Positions 17,118 through 29,678 of a stretch of 64,000 nucleotides of DNA are shown piece by piece. Made by a program: the position numbers and the translations under genes. The number at the start of each line of letters is the position of its first letter. Positions within the stretch are counted from its first letter, which is position 1. Source of the DNA: Candidatus Hydrogenedentota bacterium (GTDB taxonomy: Bacteria; Hydrogenedentota; Hydrogenedentia; Hydrogenedentales; CAITNO01); contig CAITNO010000068.1 of the NCBI GenBank assembly GCA_903893795.1, forward strand, positions 1-64,000. Reading direction: 5' to 3'. The notes beneath the pieces are model-generated. The model made no database searches. It worked only from the letters and a program-made list of their open reading frames with translations, and was not told the DNA's origin.

Positions 17118-18507
17118 GGGAGCGGTGCTGGGGACTGGGCGCACTGGGGGCCGCGATGCAACGACAGGCGTGATAGCAGGCCGTTACGCTCTTTCCGTTG
17201 GCGCTCCATGCATCACGCCACCCAAAGGATGGAAATGGACCGCCCTTAGCAGCGTTACGCAGCTTGAAAGTGGCCACACTCCTAGCCGCAAGCACCCTGA
17301 ATACTGGGATGGGGAGATTCCATGGATTGGAATCAAAGACGCGACAGAGAATCATGGTCGCACAATTCACGATACTCATCAGCACGTTACACAGTTGGGG
17401 CTAGACAATTCATCTGCCCGCCTTTTACCGGCGAACACAGTCTGTCTTTCGCGTACAGCGTCCGTTGGGTTCGTTGTGGTGATGGGACAACCAATGGCCA
17501 CAAGCCAAGATTTTGTGAACTGGGTATGCGGTTCGGGAATCAATCCCTATTTTCTTAAATACGTTCTACTCGCAGAGACCGAGGCTCTCTGGCGTTTTGC
17601 GAGCGGCACAACACACCAGACTATTTACTACCCTGAGGCCAAGGCCTTCCATGTGTGCCTGCCTTCCATAGCTGAACAAAACGCCATCGCGCACATCCTC
17701 GGCACGATGGACGACAAGATTGAACTGAACCGGCGGATGAATACGACGCTGGAAGCAATGGCGCGGGCGCTGTTCCAGTCGTGGTTTGTGGATTTCGACC
17801 CTGTCCGCGCCAAGGCCGAATGCCGGGACAACAGCTTGCCCAAAGACCTCGCCGACTTGTTCCCCGATTCCTTCGAGGACTCCGAACTTGGCGAGATTCC
17901 ATGGGGATGGACATGCGGGACACTCGACAACTATGCGTTCCTCAATCCAGAAAGTTGGTCAAAGAACACCCGGCCCAATATCGTCCGCTACGTAGATCTT
18001 TCAAATACAAAGTGGGGCTGCATAGAATCCGTGACCGACCATGCAGCACAGGACGCTCCAAGCCGGGCACAGCGGGTGTTGAGGCCATGTGACACGGTAG
18101 TTGGCACCGTTCGTCCCGGCAATGGTTCCTATGCGTATATCTCAGAAGAGGGGCTGACTGGGAGTACCGGTTTTGCCGTCTTGCGACCCAAGAGAAGGGT
18201 TTATGCAGAGTTCATCTACTTGGCCGCAACCTCTGTGGCGAACATTGACAATCTCGCTCATCTGGCTGACGGAGGCGCATATCCAGCCGTCCGCCCGGAA
18301 GTTGTGGCCGCGACCACAGTCGCTTGTGTAAGCCACATGGCGGTCTCCCGTTTCTCGCATTTGGTATCGCCGCTCTTCGAGAAGATGAGCCAGAACCATC
18401 AAGAGTCCCGTACCCTTGCCTCGCTTCGCGACGCGCTATTGCCGAAGCTGTTGTCCGGCGAGATACGCATAGCGGCTGCTGAGCAATTCCAGAGGGTAGG
18501 AAAGTGA
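17107..18507 (+). CDS. hsdS: type I restriction-modification specificity subunit
   Basis: DNA-recognition subunit with two target-recognition domains. TRD1 begins around residue 40 ([23 protein letters not shown]) and ends with the first conserved helix, which starts at [28 protein letters not shown]2 starts at [19 protein letters not shown] and ends with the second conserved helix [18 protein letters not shown]. At 466 residues it is full length. The first 25 or so residues are unusual glycine-rich sequence and the true start may be internal, but no better ribosome site is obvious. The 11-bp overlap with hsdM and the GTGA overlap with the next gene indicate translational coupling. Confidence 0.94.
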   Translation: MGDKGAVLGTGRTGGRDATTGVIAGRYALSVGAPCITPPKGWKWTALSSVTQLESGHTPSRKHPEYWDGEIPWIGIKDATENHGRTIHDTHQHVTQLGLDNSSARLLPANTVCLSRTASVGFVVVMGQPMATSQDFVNWVCGSGINPYFLKYVLLAETEALWRFASGTTHQTIYYPEAKAFHVCLPSIAEQNAIAHILGTMDDKIELNRRMNTTLEAMARALFQSWFVDFDPVRAKAECRDNSLPKDLADLFPDSFEDSELGEIPWGWTCGTLDNYAFLNPESWSKNTRPNIVRYVDLSNTKWGCIESVTDHAAQDAPSRAQRVLRPCDTVVGTVRPGNGSYAYISEEGLTGSTGFAVLRPKRRVYAEFIYLAATSVANIDNLAHLADGGAYPAVRPEVVAATTVACVSHMAVSRFSHLVSPLFEKMSQNHQESRTLASLRDALLPKLLSGEIRIAAAEQFQRVGK

Positions 18508-19262
18508 ATGCACAGGAGAGCAATATTGGAGGATATGCATTCTTTTCGGACGGGATACAAGGAAAGCGGTTCAATTTTCGCACGTTCACCCTGTGGACCG
18601 GTTTCGAGAAGCATTATCGGGAGATTCGGAAAGCAAGCACGGTTCTTGCACTGCCATTCGGCAACGCACTAGAACACTTTGGAGACACATATCGATGGCT
18701 AGGAGATGAACAGGACGTGGTAGACTGGGCGAACATTGGCGGATGGGCACTCGCAGCCGAAGACGTTGCGCAGACCAAGCTCAGTCCAATGATGCAACCG
18801 CGCACCTGCGTGCGCTCCCCTTTGGGCTTTTACACCGATGTGCGTTTCAAAAAGGCTACGAGCAGACACGTGCACAAGAGAATCAGAGACCGAGTTTTAC
18901 AAAGAGACGGTCACACGTGTCTCAGATGCCGACGTAGGGCAAGTCATCAAGCCAAGTTGACTATGCATCACGTTGTGCCCTATTCCCGAGGGGGCGAGAC
19001 AAGTGAAGGCAACCTAGTCACCCTCTGCGAACCATGTAATCAAGCGCTTGGAGATAGTGAACGACCGGAATTGCTCAGTTTGGCGGGGTTACATTGCCGG
19101 TGGGACAAGAGTCTGGTCAAAGCGATGGCAGCGCCGGATGCGTGGGTGTGGGCAACCCAGTTGTCCAGTAACATTGTCGTGAGCTTTTGCGAAATGCGAG
19201 AACTTCTGCCAGTTAAAGGCCTCCCTGCAAGCGTTGCTCAATGCGCTGATACGAGGTCGTGA
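18504..19262 (+). CDS. HNH endonuclease-domain protein
   Basis: A 252-residue protein whose middle holds a complete HNH nuclease. Zinc ligands are Cys139 and Cys142 (TCLRC) and Cys175 and Cys178 (LCEPCN); catalytic His155/His156 in MHHVVPYSRGG and Asn170 in EGNLVTL complete the motif. The first 120 residues are unrecognised and probably provide specificity. It starts with GTG in a GTGA overlap with the hsdS stop, behind an AGAGGG ribosome site, so it is made together with the restriction subunits. HNH genes inside hsd operons are unusual. It may be a second, methyl- or phage-sensing nuclease, or a homing-type insert. Intact. Confidence 0.85.
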   Translation: MNAQESNIGGYAFFSDGIQGKRFNFRTFTLWTGFEKHYREIRKASTVLALPFGNALEHFGDTYRWLGDEQDVVDWANIGGWALAAEDVAQTKLSPMMQPRTCVRSPLGFYTDVRFKKATSRHVHKRIRDRVLQRDGHTCLRCRRRASHQAKLTMHHVVPYSRGGETSEGNLVTLCEPCNQALGDSERPELLSLAGLHCRWDKSLVKAMAAPDAWVWATQLSSNIVVSFCEMRELLPVKGLPASVAQCADTRS

Positions 19263-19263
19263 T

Positions 19264-20217
19264 TTGAGTAAGAGGATTATCATACCAGCAACAATCGCGG
19301 TTCACATCCCGCCAGATCGCGAAGGATTGACTGGACGTGAATGCCCGGAACAGTCCTGCCGAAAGTACTTCAAAACGCAGTTGAGTAAGGAAGCAACGAA
19401 CCCATATTCCATTTGCCCGTATTGTGGCAGCAAGGCGGAGCACAACGACTATGTTACGACGGACCAAATGGAGTATGCCAAGTCATGGGCAATGAACTAC
19501 GCTTCTACAATAATCGTGGAACATGTTGAACGGTTGCGAGCAAAGAGGCGCGAATTGGGCGATACCGCCGTAGCAGAGTCCGCAGGAGATGACACTGGGC
19601 CATATCCAATTAGCCACTATGTCGAACAGCAATTAGAAACGAACGTGGTGTGCGCGGAATGCGGACTACATTATGCCATCTATGGAGTCTTCGCATTTTG
19701 CCCACAATGCGGACAGCACAACTCGGTCCAGATTCTCAAGACAAACCTTGAGTTGGCAAGCAGGATACTGGACATAGCTATAGATTCGCCTCCGGACCTG
19801 TCGCAACGGCTCATCGAAAATGCTTTGGAGGATTGTGTGTCAGCGTTTGACGGGTATGGCAAGGAAGTATGCCGAGTGTGCGCCAGTTCAGCCACCGACC
19901 CCGCCAAGGCTGAACGGATGTCTTTCCAGAACTTATACGCTGCCCGGAAGAGCATAACATCGCTGTTCGGGTTTAACCTTGCCGATGGTCTTGCTTCTGA
20001 TGACTGGGGTATCGCGTTAGGATGTTTTCAAAAGCGCCACCTCGTCGCGCATAAAATGGGTGTTGTGGATCAGGACTACATCGAGAGAACCGGCGACAAC
20101 CTTGCCATCGTTGGGCATAAGATTGGTATAAACGAGGACGAGGTGCGAGAGCTAGTAAGGATTGTGGGCCAGCTTGGAGAGTACCTGTCTGCCAAGTGTC
20201 AGGAGCAAGGCGAATAA
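19264..20217 (+). CDS. zinc-ribbon protein with HEPN-like C-terminus
   Basis: A 317-residue protein of unknown function. At least three Cys pairs are visible: CPEQSC with CPYCGS, then CAECG with CPQCGQ, then VCRVC. These suggest two zinc ribbons plus a knuckle in the first two thirds. The helical C-terminal third contains KRHLVAHKMGVVD, whose Arg-x4-His spacing and surroundings match the catalytic motif of HEPN ribonucleases. That would make this a candidate growth-arrest or abortive-infection effector within the restriction operon; it is inference from a short motif. I chose TTG at 19264, one base after the HNH stop, because GAGG lies 7 nt upstream; the longer frame from 19234 lacks a ribosome site. 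Confidence 0.65.
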   Translation: MSKRIIIPATIAVHIPPDREGLTGRECPEQSCRKYFKTQLSKEATNPYSICPYCGSKAEHNDYVTTDQMEYAKSWAMNYASTIIVEHVERLRAKRRELGDTAVAESAGDDTGPYPISHYVEQQLETNVVCAECGLHYAIYGVFAFCPQCGQHNSVQILKTNLELASRILDIAIDSPPDLSQRLIENALEDCVSAFDGYGKEVCRVCASSATDPAKAERMSFQNLYAARKSITSLFGFNLADGLASDDWGIALGCFQKRHLVAHKMGVVDQDYIERTGDNLAIVGHKIGINEDEVRELVRIVGQLGEYLSAKCQEQGE

Positions 20218-20272
20218 CTATGAGTGATGCACATACCGAGTTGATGAATTGCCCAAGAACAGGAGTTCAACC

Positions 20273-21259
20273 ATGACTCAACTGGGACGACTTGAACGCG
20301 TGGAGCTACGTACAGCATGGTCATCAGAATCGAGCGACTTCACGCCGTGGCTGGCTCAGGAAGACAACCTGCGCCTTCTGGGCGAGGCCATTGACATTGA
20401 ATTAGAGTTGGAGTCACAGGAGAAGGAGGTGGGGCCATTCCGGGCGGACATCCTATGCAAGGAAATGGTCACCGGCCATTGGGTGCTGGTGGAGAACCAA
20501 CTGGAACGGACAGACCACACACATCTCGGGCAGTTGATTACCTACGCGGCGGGATTGAAGGCGGCTACCATTGTGTGGGTGGCCTTCAAGTTCACAGAGG
20601 AACACCGGGCAGCACTGGACTGGCTCAACGAGATTACAGGGAGCGGTTTCAATTTTTTCGGCCTTGAGATTGAACTGTGGCGGATTGGCGAATCTCCTCC
20701 CGCGCCAAAGTTCAACATCGTGAGCAAGCCAAACGACTGGACCAAACCCAAGGCCGAGGGCGGGCTGACCGATGGCAAGAGCCTACAACTGGAGTTCTGG
20801 GGCCAGTTTGGGGAATATTTGAAGGCGCGTGAGTACAACATCACGCGGATACCCAAGGCGCAGACGCAGAATTGGCTAAACTTCTCCGTCGGGCGGAGTG
20901 GGTTTGCCATTGCGCCGATTGCGAGCACATATGACAGTGTAAAGCGAGCCTATGGCGGCGAGCTTCGCATGGACTACACGATCATGAACAAGCAGGCGAA
21001 GGCGTACTTTGCCGAGCTTCAGAAGCAACAGCGGGAAATCGAAGAGAAGCTTGGGGACCCGGTAACATGGTATGCGGCGGACGGTGTACAGTCGTGCCGT
21101 CTCTATGTGCGCCGGTCGGTGGAACTGGGCGACAGAGCCCAGTGGCCCGATTACCACCGGTGGCTGTATGAACGGCTGATGAAGTTTCAAGAGGTGTTCC
21201 GTCCGCTAACCGCCAACCTGACCCTGCCGGTGCTAGAAGGCGGAAGCGAACCATGTTAA
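20273..21259 (+). CDS. DUF4268-type protein with PD-(D/E)xK-like N-terminus
   Basis: A 328-residue protein of the DUF4268 group. The N-terminal half has FRADILCKE followed by WVLVENQLERTDHTHLGQLITYAAGL, the acidic-strand arrangement of a PD-(D/E)xK nuclease-like fold (Asp in RADIL, Glu-Asn-Gln in VENQ). The substitution of the usual Lys by Gln is known in sub-branches but leaves activity uncertain. The C-terminal half is the helical DUF4268 domain. These proteins recur in restriction and defence loci and their biochemical function is not established. Start at ATG 20273 with AGGAG 7 nt upstream. It lies 55 bp after the zinc-ribbon gene and 43 bp before the AlbA_2 gene. Confidence 0.75.
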   Translation: MTQLGRLERVELRTAWSSESSDFTPWLAQEDNLRLLGEAIDIELELESQEKEVGPFRADILCKEMVTGHWVLVENQLERTDHTHLGQLITYAAGLKAATIVWVAFKFTEEHRAALDWLNEITGSGFNFFGLEIELWRIGESPPAPKFNIVSKPNDWTKPKAEGGLTDGKSLQLEFWGQFGEYLKAREYNITRIPKAQTQNWLNFSVGRSGFAIAPIASTYDSVKRAYGGELRMDYTIMNKQAKAYFAELQKQQREIEEKLGDPVTWYAADGVQSCRLYVRRSVELGDRAQWPDYHRWLYERLMKFQEVFRPLTANLTLPVLEGGSEPC

Positions 21260-21302
21260 GGTATTCCTTTGAAGGAGAAGTGGACGTGAGAGGCCATGGC
21301 GA

Positions 21303-22709
21303 ATGACGACACCGGAACAGATCGACCTTTGGCGCAAAGCTCCGTCGGAACATCAGCGGCTGGAGTTCAAAGAAGCCAAGACCCAGTTCGACAATCACAA
21401 GCTGTACGAATATTGTGTCGCCATGGCAAACGAAGGCGGTGGACACTTGCTGCTTGGGGTTGCGGATAAGCCACCGAGGGCGGTGGTGGGCACGCGGGCG
21501 TTTGAGAATCCCGTCGCCATGGCGGAGAAACTGTTTGAGGTGGTCGGCTTCAGGGTGGACATCGAGGCTGTCCAGCATCCCGACGGGCGTGTGCTGGTGT
21601 TTGACATTCCTTCCCGTCCACGCGGCACCGCCTACCATCTCGATGGCAAGTATCTGATGCGTTCGGGCGGAACACTGGTTCCCATGAGTGAGGATCAACT
21701 TCGGCGCATTTTCGCCGAGGGAAAGCCGGACTGGCTGGAAGAAAGCTCAAGAACGGGCTTGAGCGCCCAAGACGTGGTGGATTTGCTGGACACGCAGGCC
21801 TTCTTTGAATTGCTCAAACTGCCCTACCCCACGGACCGCGCTGGCGTCATCGACCGCCTTGCCAATGAACGCCTTATCGACCGGGATGATGGTGGCTATG
21901 GTATTCGCCGGTTGGGGGCCTTGTTGCTCGCGAAGGACTTCGGTGAGTTTCCCGACTTGGCCCGCCGGGCGGCCCGTGTCGTGGTCTATACCGGCGAGTC
22001 GAAATTGGATACTCGCATTGACCAGACGGGCATACGGGGGTATGCGGTTGGTTTTCAGGGGCTTGTAAAATTCGTGATGGAACAGTTGCCGCAAAACGAA
22101 GCCATCAAGGATGCGCTGCGCCGGGAAGTGACCCTCGTGCCGGAGGGTGTGGTGCGCGAACTGGTGGCCAACGCGCTCATTCATCAGGACTTTGCCGTCA
22201 CGGGGGCCTCCGTGATGATAGAGATTTACAGCAACCGGATAGAGATTTCGAATCCGGGCGAACCCGTCGTTCCTGTGGACCGGTTTATCGACGGGTACCA
22301 GTCCCGGAACGAGCGCTTGGCTGATTTCATGCGCCGCATCGGCGTTTGCGAAGAAAAGAGCAGCGGTATCGACCGCGTGATTAGCACCGTCGAGGTGTAT
22401 CAATTGCCCGCGCCTGAGTTTAATGAGGCATTCCGCCGCACAGCGGTGACCGTGTTTGGCCCGAGGGAGTTTGAAAAGATGGCCCGAACGGACCGGGTGC
22501 GGGCCTGCTACCAGCACTGTTGCCTGCGCTACGTTCTGAAGGACCGCATGACAAACCAAAGCCTGCGGGAGCGTTTCAAACTGCCAGAGAGCCGTGCTGA
22601 AACGGCATCGCGAATTATAGCGGACACCATCGAGGAAGGACGAATTAAGCCAGATGGCACCTCGGGCGGCTCCCGAAGGTACGCCAAATATATTCCGTTC
22701 TGGGCCTGA
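21303..22709 (+). CDS. AlbA_2/Schlafen-domain protein with GHKL-like ATPase domain
   Basis: A 468-residue protein of the ATP-binding/putative-regulator type. The N-terminal AlbA_2 (Schlafen-like) domain shows LEFKEAKTQFD, ANEGGGHLLLGV and YLMRSGGTLVPMSEDQLR. The central HATPase_c_4 domain shows ELVANALIHQDF with the conserved Asn, then RIEISNPGEPV and SGIDRV. A C-terminal winged-helix segment follows (TNQSLRERFKLPESRAETASRIIADTIEEG). Such genes are frequent passengers of type I restriction operons. Schlafen-like AlbA domains can be nucleases acting on RNA, so an effector or regulator role is possible. Intact, with spacing consistent with cotranscription. Confidence 0.88.
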   Translation: MTTPEQIDLWRKAPSEHQRLEFKEAKTQFDNHKLYEYCVAMANEGGGHLLLGVADKPPRAVVGTRAFENPVAMAEKLFEVVGFRVDIEAVQHPDGRVLVFDIPSRPRGTAYHLDGKYLMRSGGTLVPMSEDQLRRIFAEGKPDWLEESSRTGLSAQDVVDLLDTQAFFELLKLPYPTDRAGVIDRLANERLIDRDDGGYGIRRLGALLLAKDFGEFPDLARRAARVVVYTGESKLDTRIDQTGIRGYAVGFQGLVKFVMEQLPQNEAIKDALRREVTLVPEGVVRELVANALIHQDFAVTGASVMIEIYSNRIEISNPGEPVVPVDRFIDGYQSRNERLADFMRRIGVCEEKSSGIDRVISTVEVYQLPAPEFNEAFRRTAVTVFGPREFEKMARTDRVRACYQHCCLRYVLKDRMTNQSLRERFKLPESRAETASRIIADTIEEGRIKPDGTSGGSRRYAKYIPFWA

Positions 22710-22862
22710 CAATGCCATTTAGGTACAGAGCCAAAATGAAGGCAGTTCCTGCAGGAAGGCCTAGATTAGCAAGGACTTCCAATTTAGGCGCAAAACGAGT
22801 ACATACACAAACCAACAAATACTAACCTGATGTTTTCCCCAGATTTCCGGAGTTCTCGGTTG

Positions 22863-26036
<3,174 letters not shown>

Positions 26037-26118
26037 GGAAACTATAGAATGGGTAACGTTCCCGGCAGGGACTCGTTGCCGTTTGCCACAGGTGGTGTCA
26101 CAAAGAGGAGGTCGTGGA

Positions 26119-28860
26119 ATGAACAGGGCGGCATGGTGTTTTACAGCCACGGTAGTGGTAGCGTGTGTCTTTCTCGCCGGGTGCAAGCCTAAATCCGTCA
26201 CGGTGCCAAGCGTGGTCGGCATGGCACAAGCCGCAGCGGAAGCCGGAATTATCTCTGCGGGGCTCGCTATGGGCACGGTGACGCAACAATTGAGTGGCAC
26301 GGTTCCGGTGGGTAACGTAATCAGCCAAAACCCTGCGGCCGACACAAAGGTAAGCCGGGAGTCGGCCGTCAATCTCGTGGTGTCGGCGGGTCCGACGTTG
26401 GTGCCCGTTCCGAATGTGGTTGGCATTGCGCAAACCGCCGCCCAATCCGCACTGACATCAAACGGCTTCGCCTTGGGTACGGTTGCCGAGGAGTACAACG
26501 ACACAGTCCCAGCAGGTAACGTCGTCACCCAGAACCCCACAGCGGGCACTAACGTGATAATGGGAAGCTCCGTGAATCTTGTGGTTTCCAAGGGGCCACA
26601 GCCTGTCACTGTTCCCAATGTCATTGGTCAGACCCAGTCTGTCGCTTCCTCAGCTTTGGTTAGTGCGGGACTTGCCGTTGGCGAAATCACACAGGCGTAT
26701 AACGCAGCGGTTCCTTCCGGCAGTGTCATCTCGCAGAATCCAACGTCAGGCAGTTCCGTGTTCTCCGGGTCGCCTGTGGCGCTAATGGTGTCCCAAGGTC
26801 CACAACTTGTGACCGTTCCGAATCTTGTGGGTATGACGCAGGCGGAGGCCACAACATCCATCACGGGCGCAGGGCTCACGCTTGGAATAGTCACCCAAGA
26901 TTACAGCGCTACCGTGGCCTCGGGTATTGTTATTACTCATAGCCCGACGGCGGGCGGTTCCGTGGTCGTTGGCACGACAGTGGCGTTGACGATTTCCAAG
27001 GGACCACAGCCCGTTGTCGTTCCAAGTGTGGTGGGGTTGACCCATTCCACCGCCGCCACCACCATAACCACCGCAGGCCTTGCCCTTGGCGTGGTCATCG
27101 AAGAGTACAGCGCTACGGTTCCTTCCGGGTTGGTTATTGCACAGTTACCCGCAGCGGGCGGTTCCGTGCCCTTTGGTTCCGCCATAGCACTGACGATTTC
27201 CAAAGGACCGCAGACGGTCAGTGTGCCAGATGTCGTTGGTATGACGCAGGCCGTTGCCCAGACAACCATAGTGGATGCAGACCTAATCGCAGGCACCGTG
27301 ACCCGGCAGTGTAGCAACACCGTGTCCACCGGCTTGGTTATCAGCCAGACCCCGTTGGCAGGCCATCAAGCGCCTTCCGGTAGTGCTGTTGCTCTTACTG
27401 TGTCAACGGGTCTCTGTCCGGCGACCGTTCCCGATGTCGTTGGTTTACCACAGTCCGCTGCATCCACGGCCATCATCGGGGCAGGTCTTACCATGGGTAC
27501 TTTGACCCAGCAATGCAGCAACACCATCTCCGCAGGCTCGGTTATCAGCCAAACCCCGCTGGCTAGCCAGCAAGTGCTCTCCGGTAGTACGGTTGCCCTT
27601 ACCGTGTCAACGGGATTTTGCCCTGTTACCGCTCCTGACATCGTTGGCATGACACAAGAAGCTGCATCCACGGCCATCATCGGGGCAGGCCTTACCGTAG
27701 GCACAGTGACACAACGGTGTAGCAACACCGTGCCCACAGGTTCGGTCATCAGCCAGAGCCCGCTGGCAGGCCAGCAAGTACAGTATGGAAGTTCCTTGGA
27801 GCTTAGCGTCTCGACGGGAACGTGTCTCGTTTCCTATGAGATGGTGCAGGTACCAGCGGGCACATTCACAATGGGCAATAGCGGCGTTGGCGATGACGCG
27901 ACCGACAACATCTCGGATGAACTGCCGCAGCATCAAGTGACGCTATCCGCATACGAGATCGGCAAATTTGAGGTGACGAACAAGCAATACTGCGACTTGC
28001 TTAACTGGGCACTGGCGCAGGGCTTCCTAAAAGATAGTACTGGCGACGGTTGGGCGGGCGCGGGGGAAATCTACGCGGGCAGTAATTTGCAGCAGATCGC
28101 GCAGTTAGGGGAAGTTGTTTCTAACATCAGGTATTTGAACGGGACGTTCTCCCCGGTGACGCGCGTCGGCTTACCGGACCAAACCGACTACCCAATGGAC
28201 ACACATCCCATGATCGGCGTTACTTGGTACGGCGCAGTGGCGTTTTGTAACTGGCTTAGCCAGACGGAGGGCCTCACGCTGTGCTATGACATGACGACAG
28301 TGAACTGGCCGCTGACGGTTGCCCCGCCGACGCCGGGCGGCTACCGCCTACCGACCGAAGCAGAATGGGAACGTGCCGGGGCATGGGACGGATACAAGCA
28401 TTGGATCTATGGGTTCTCCAGCAACACGAACGAACGTGTTGACCAGTGCAATGGCTTCAGGGGCGCTTATGTTGATGATGCATACGTGAATCCACTTGGC
28501 CTATCACTGGGCGTCTACGGAGCCTCCACCCCCTGTACATCGCCGGTGGGGTGGTTCAACGGAGTGAACGTCAGTCCGCACTTTGATGTGACAACCGTCA
28601 ACAGCGTTAGCCCTAGCGGCTGCTATGACATGAGTGGAAACGCTTCGGAGTGGTGCGGCGATTGGTACGGCAGCTATGGTTCAGCGACACAGATGAATCC
28701 GACTGGCTCAGCTTCTAGCTCGTATCGCGTGATTCGGGGCGGTAGTTGGCGTTCTAGCCTATGGGATCGCTGTCGTTCTGCGCATCGCGGCAGCAGTGAC
28801 CCGGCCCTTGCTTCCAACGAAACCGGGTTCCGTATCGCCATGTCAGTGGCGGCAGACTAA
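26119..28860 (+). CDS. lipoprotein with eight PASTA repeats and a SUMF1/FGE-like C-type-lectin-fold domain
   Basis: A 913-residue exported lipoprotein (lipobox FLAGC, Cys22). Residues about 26-570 are eight consecutive PASTA-like repeats of about 68 residues, each opening with a VPxVVG-type motif and closing with a VxLxVSxG-type strand. In repeats 6-8 a Cys replaces the middle tyrosine. Residues 570-913 are a SUMF1 (formylglycine-generating-enzyme-like) domain: VPAGTFTMGN, GGYRLPTEAEWERAG, NASEWCGDWYG, RVIRGGSW and TGFRIAMS. The catalytic cysteine pair of true FGE is absent at the expected place, so it is probably a binding module. The stretch 28737-28835 resembles the variable region of diversity-generating retroelement targets. 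ATG 26119 has AGAGGAGG upstream. It is an unusual cargo for a defence element. Confidence 0.85.
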   Translation: MNRAAWCFTATVVVACVFLAGCKPKSVTVPSVVGMAQAAAEAGIISAGLAMGTVTQQLSGTVPVGNVISQNPAADTKVSRESAVNLVVSAGPTLVPVPNVVGIAQTAAQSALTSNGFALGTVAEEYNDTVPAGNVVTQNPTAGTNVIMGSSVNLVVSKGPQPVTVPNVIGQTQSVASSALVSAGLAVGEITQAYNAAVPSGSVISQNPTSGSSVFSGSPVALMVSQGPQLVTVPNLVGMTQAEATTSITGAGLTLGIVTQDYSATVASGIVITHSPTAGGSVVVGTTVALTISKGPQPVVVPSVVGLTHSTAATTITTAGLALGVVIEEYSATVPSGLVIAQLPAAGGSVPFGSAIALTISKGPQTVSVPDVVGMTQAVAQTTIVDADLIAGTVTRQCSNTVSTGLVISQTPLAGHQAPSGSAVALTVSTGLCPATVPDVVGLPQSAASTAIIGAGLTMGTLTQQCSNTISAGSVISQTPLASQQVLSGSTVALTVSTGFCPVTAPDIVGMTQEAASTAIIGAGLTVGTVTQRCSNTVPTGSVISQSPLAGQQVQYGSSLELSVSTGTCLVSYEMVQVPAGTFTMGNSGVGDDATDNISDELPQHQVTLSAYEIGKFEVTNKQYCDLLNWALAQGFLKDSTGDGWAGAGEIYAGSNLQQIAQLGEVVSNIRYLNGTFSPVTRVGLPDQTDYPMDTHPMIGVTWYGAVAFCNWLSQTEGLTLCYDMTTVNWPLTVAPPTPGGYRLPTEAEWERAGAWDGYKHWIYGFSSNTNERVDQCNGFRGAYVDDAYVNPLGLSLGVYGASTPCTSPVGWFNGVNVSPHFDVTTVNSVSPSGCYDMSGNASEWCGDWYGSYGSATQMNPTGSASSSYRVIRGGSWRSSLWDRCRSAHRGSSDPALASNETGFRIAMSVAAD

Positions 28861-28940
28861 CCGGTCTACCACCTTAGACTCGCTTGACGCAGTATTGACC
28901 GGGTGGCATGGAGCTGCCGGGGTTCTACCTTGGAGGTCAC

Positions 28941-29198
28941 ATGATGATGTTGAAACACATGGTTCTGCTCGGGCTGGCAGTTGCCCTGTCCGTGATGCTG
29001 GCAGGGTGTCCGGTTTCAACGGGGGCGACCAGTGCGCCGCCGGGGATAAAGATGGGCGACACGGTCAGTTTCACCCTCGACACCGGGAACAACCTTTACA
29101 CAGGCAAGGTGACACAAGTCACCGGCCAGTGGTTATCCACCGGCAACAGCAATTACAACATGGCACACGTGGTATGGATTGAACCGGCGACCAACTAA
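28941..29198 (+). CDS. small lipoprotein
   Basis: An 85-residue exported lipoprotein: hydrophobic signal HMVLLGLAVALSVMLAGC with lipobox LAGC, then a short beta-rich domain (GDTVSFTLDTGNNLYTGKVT, AHVVWIEP) that may be SH3-like. Three consecutive ATGs follow GGAGG at 4, 7 and 10 nt; I list the first. It lies 80 bp after the PASTA-SUMF1 gene and shares its downstream terminator, so the two probably work together at the cell surface. No known function. Confidence 0.7.
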   Translation: MMMLKHMVLLGLAVALSVMLAGCPVSTGATSAPPGIKMGDTVSFTLDTGNNLYTGKVTQVTGQWLSTGNSNYNMAHVVWIEPATN

Positions 29199-29210
29199 CC
29201 TCGGACACAC

Positions 29211-29253
29211 AACGCCCCCGGCTGGCATCACGCTGGCCGGGGGCGTTTTGTTT
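29211..29253 (+). terminator. Rho-independent terminator
   Basis: Perfect 11-bp stem ACGCCCCCGGC (29212-29222) / GCCGGGGGCGT (29236-29246) with a 13-nt loop, followed by TTTGTTTGT. It ends the transcription unit containing the two lipoprotein genes, 13 bp after the last stop. Confidence 0.9.
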
Positions 29254-29403
29254 GTCCCACCTTTGTCCCACCTACGGTCTGGGCGGCATCGTGGACATGA
29301 TTTGTTTCCGGGCAATCTCCCGCCCCTTCTCGGTCGCTTTGTTGATGGCCCGGATGTCATCTGCCTTCACATTTTCGTGGGGATGCCGCCGCTCTGGATT
29401 ATT

Positions 29404-29601
29404 TCAAGGTATGTTTCCCTCCCTTCCTCTGTCCGGGCTGCTGTACCAGTGGTACAATCCCTGCGGAGAGCGGTCTTGAGTGGACGCCAGCCCGTTTGTG
29501 ACGGGCCTCGGCTTGGACTCAGGACTGCTTTCCACGTCTGGGAACACATTGTGGTCATGGTAAAGGCTCATGCACACCTTGGCGTCAGGCGTTTCAACCA
29601 T
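29404..29601 (-). CDS. possible 65-residue protein of unknown function
   Basis: Open frame starting at ATG 29601, with AAAGGGAT close upstream, 78 bp downstream of the terminase-like gene on the same strand. There is no recognisable domain. A further minus-strand frame at about 29383-29273 (ending QIMSTMPPRP) also looks protein-like but lacks a start. The region 29254-29403 may hold the remains of a broken gene. Confidence 0.3.
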   Translation of the reverse strand: MVETPDAKVCMSLYHDHNVFPDVESSPESKPRPVTNGLASTQDRSPQGLYHWYSSPDRGREGNIP

Positions 29602-29678
29602 ATCCCTTTCGACAGGAACAGTCCTCCCATCACTGTTCGTTCCAGCGGAGTGGTGCCGTCAAACCCGTCGGAGGTTCT

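Noticed and set aside
26119-28860. Functional formylglycine-generating enzyme for the sulfatase at 58163
   Set aside because: The SUMF1 domain lacks the catalytic cysteine pair in its RGGSW region and is a lipoprotein on a mobile element; it is more likely a binding module.
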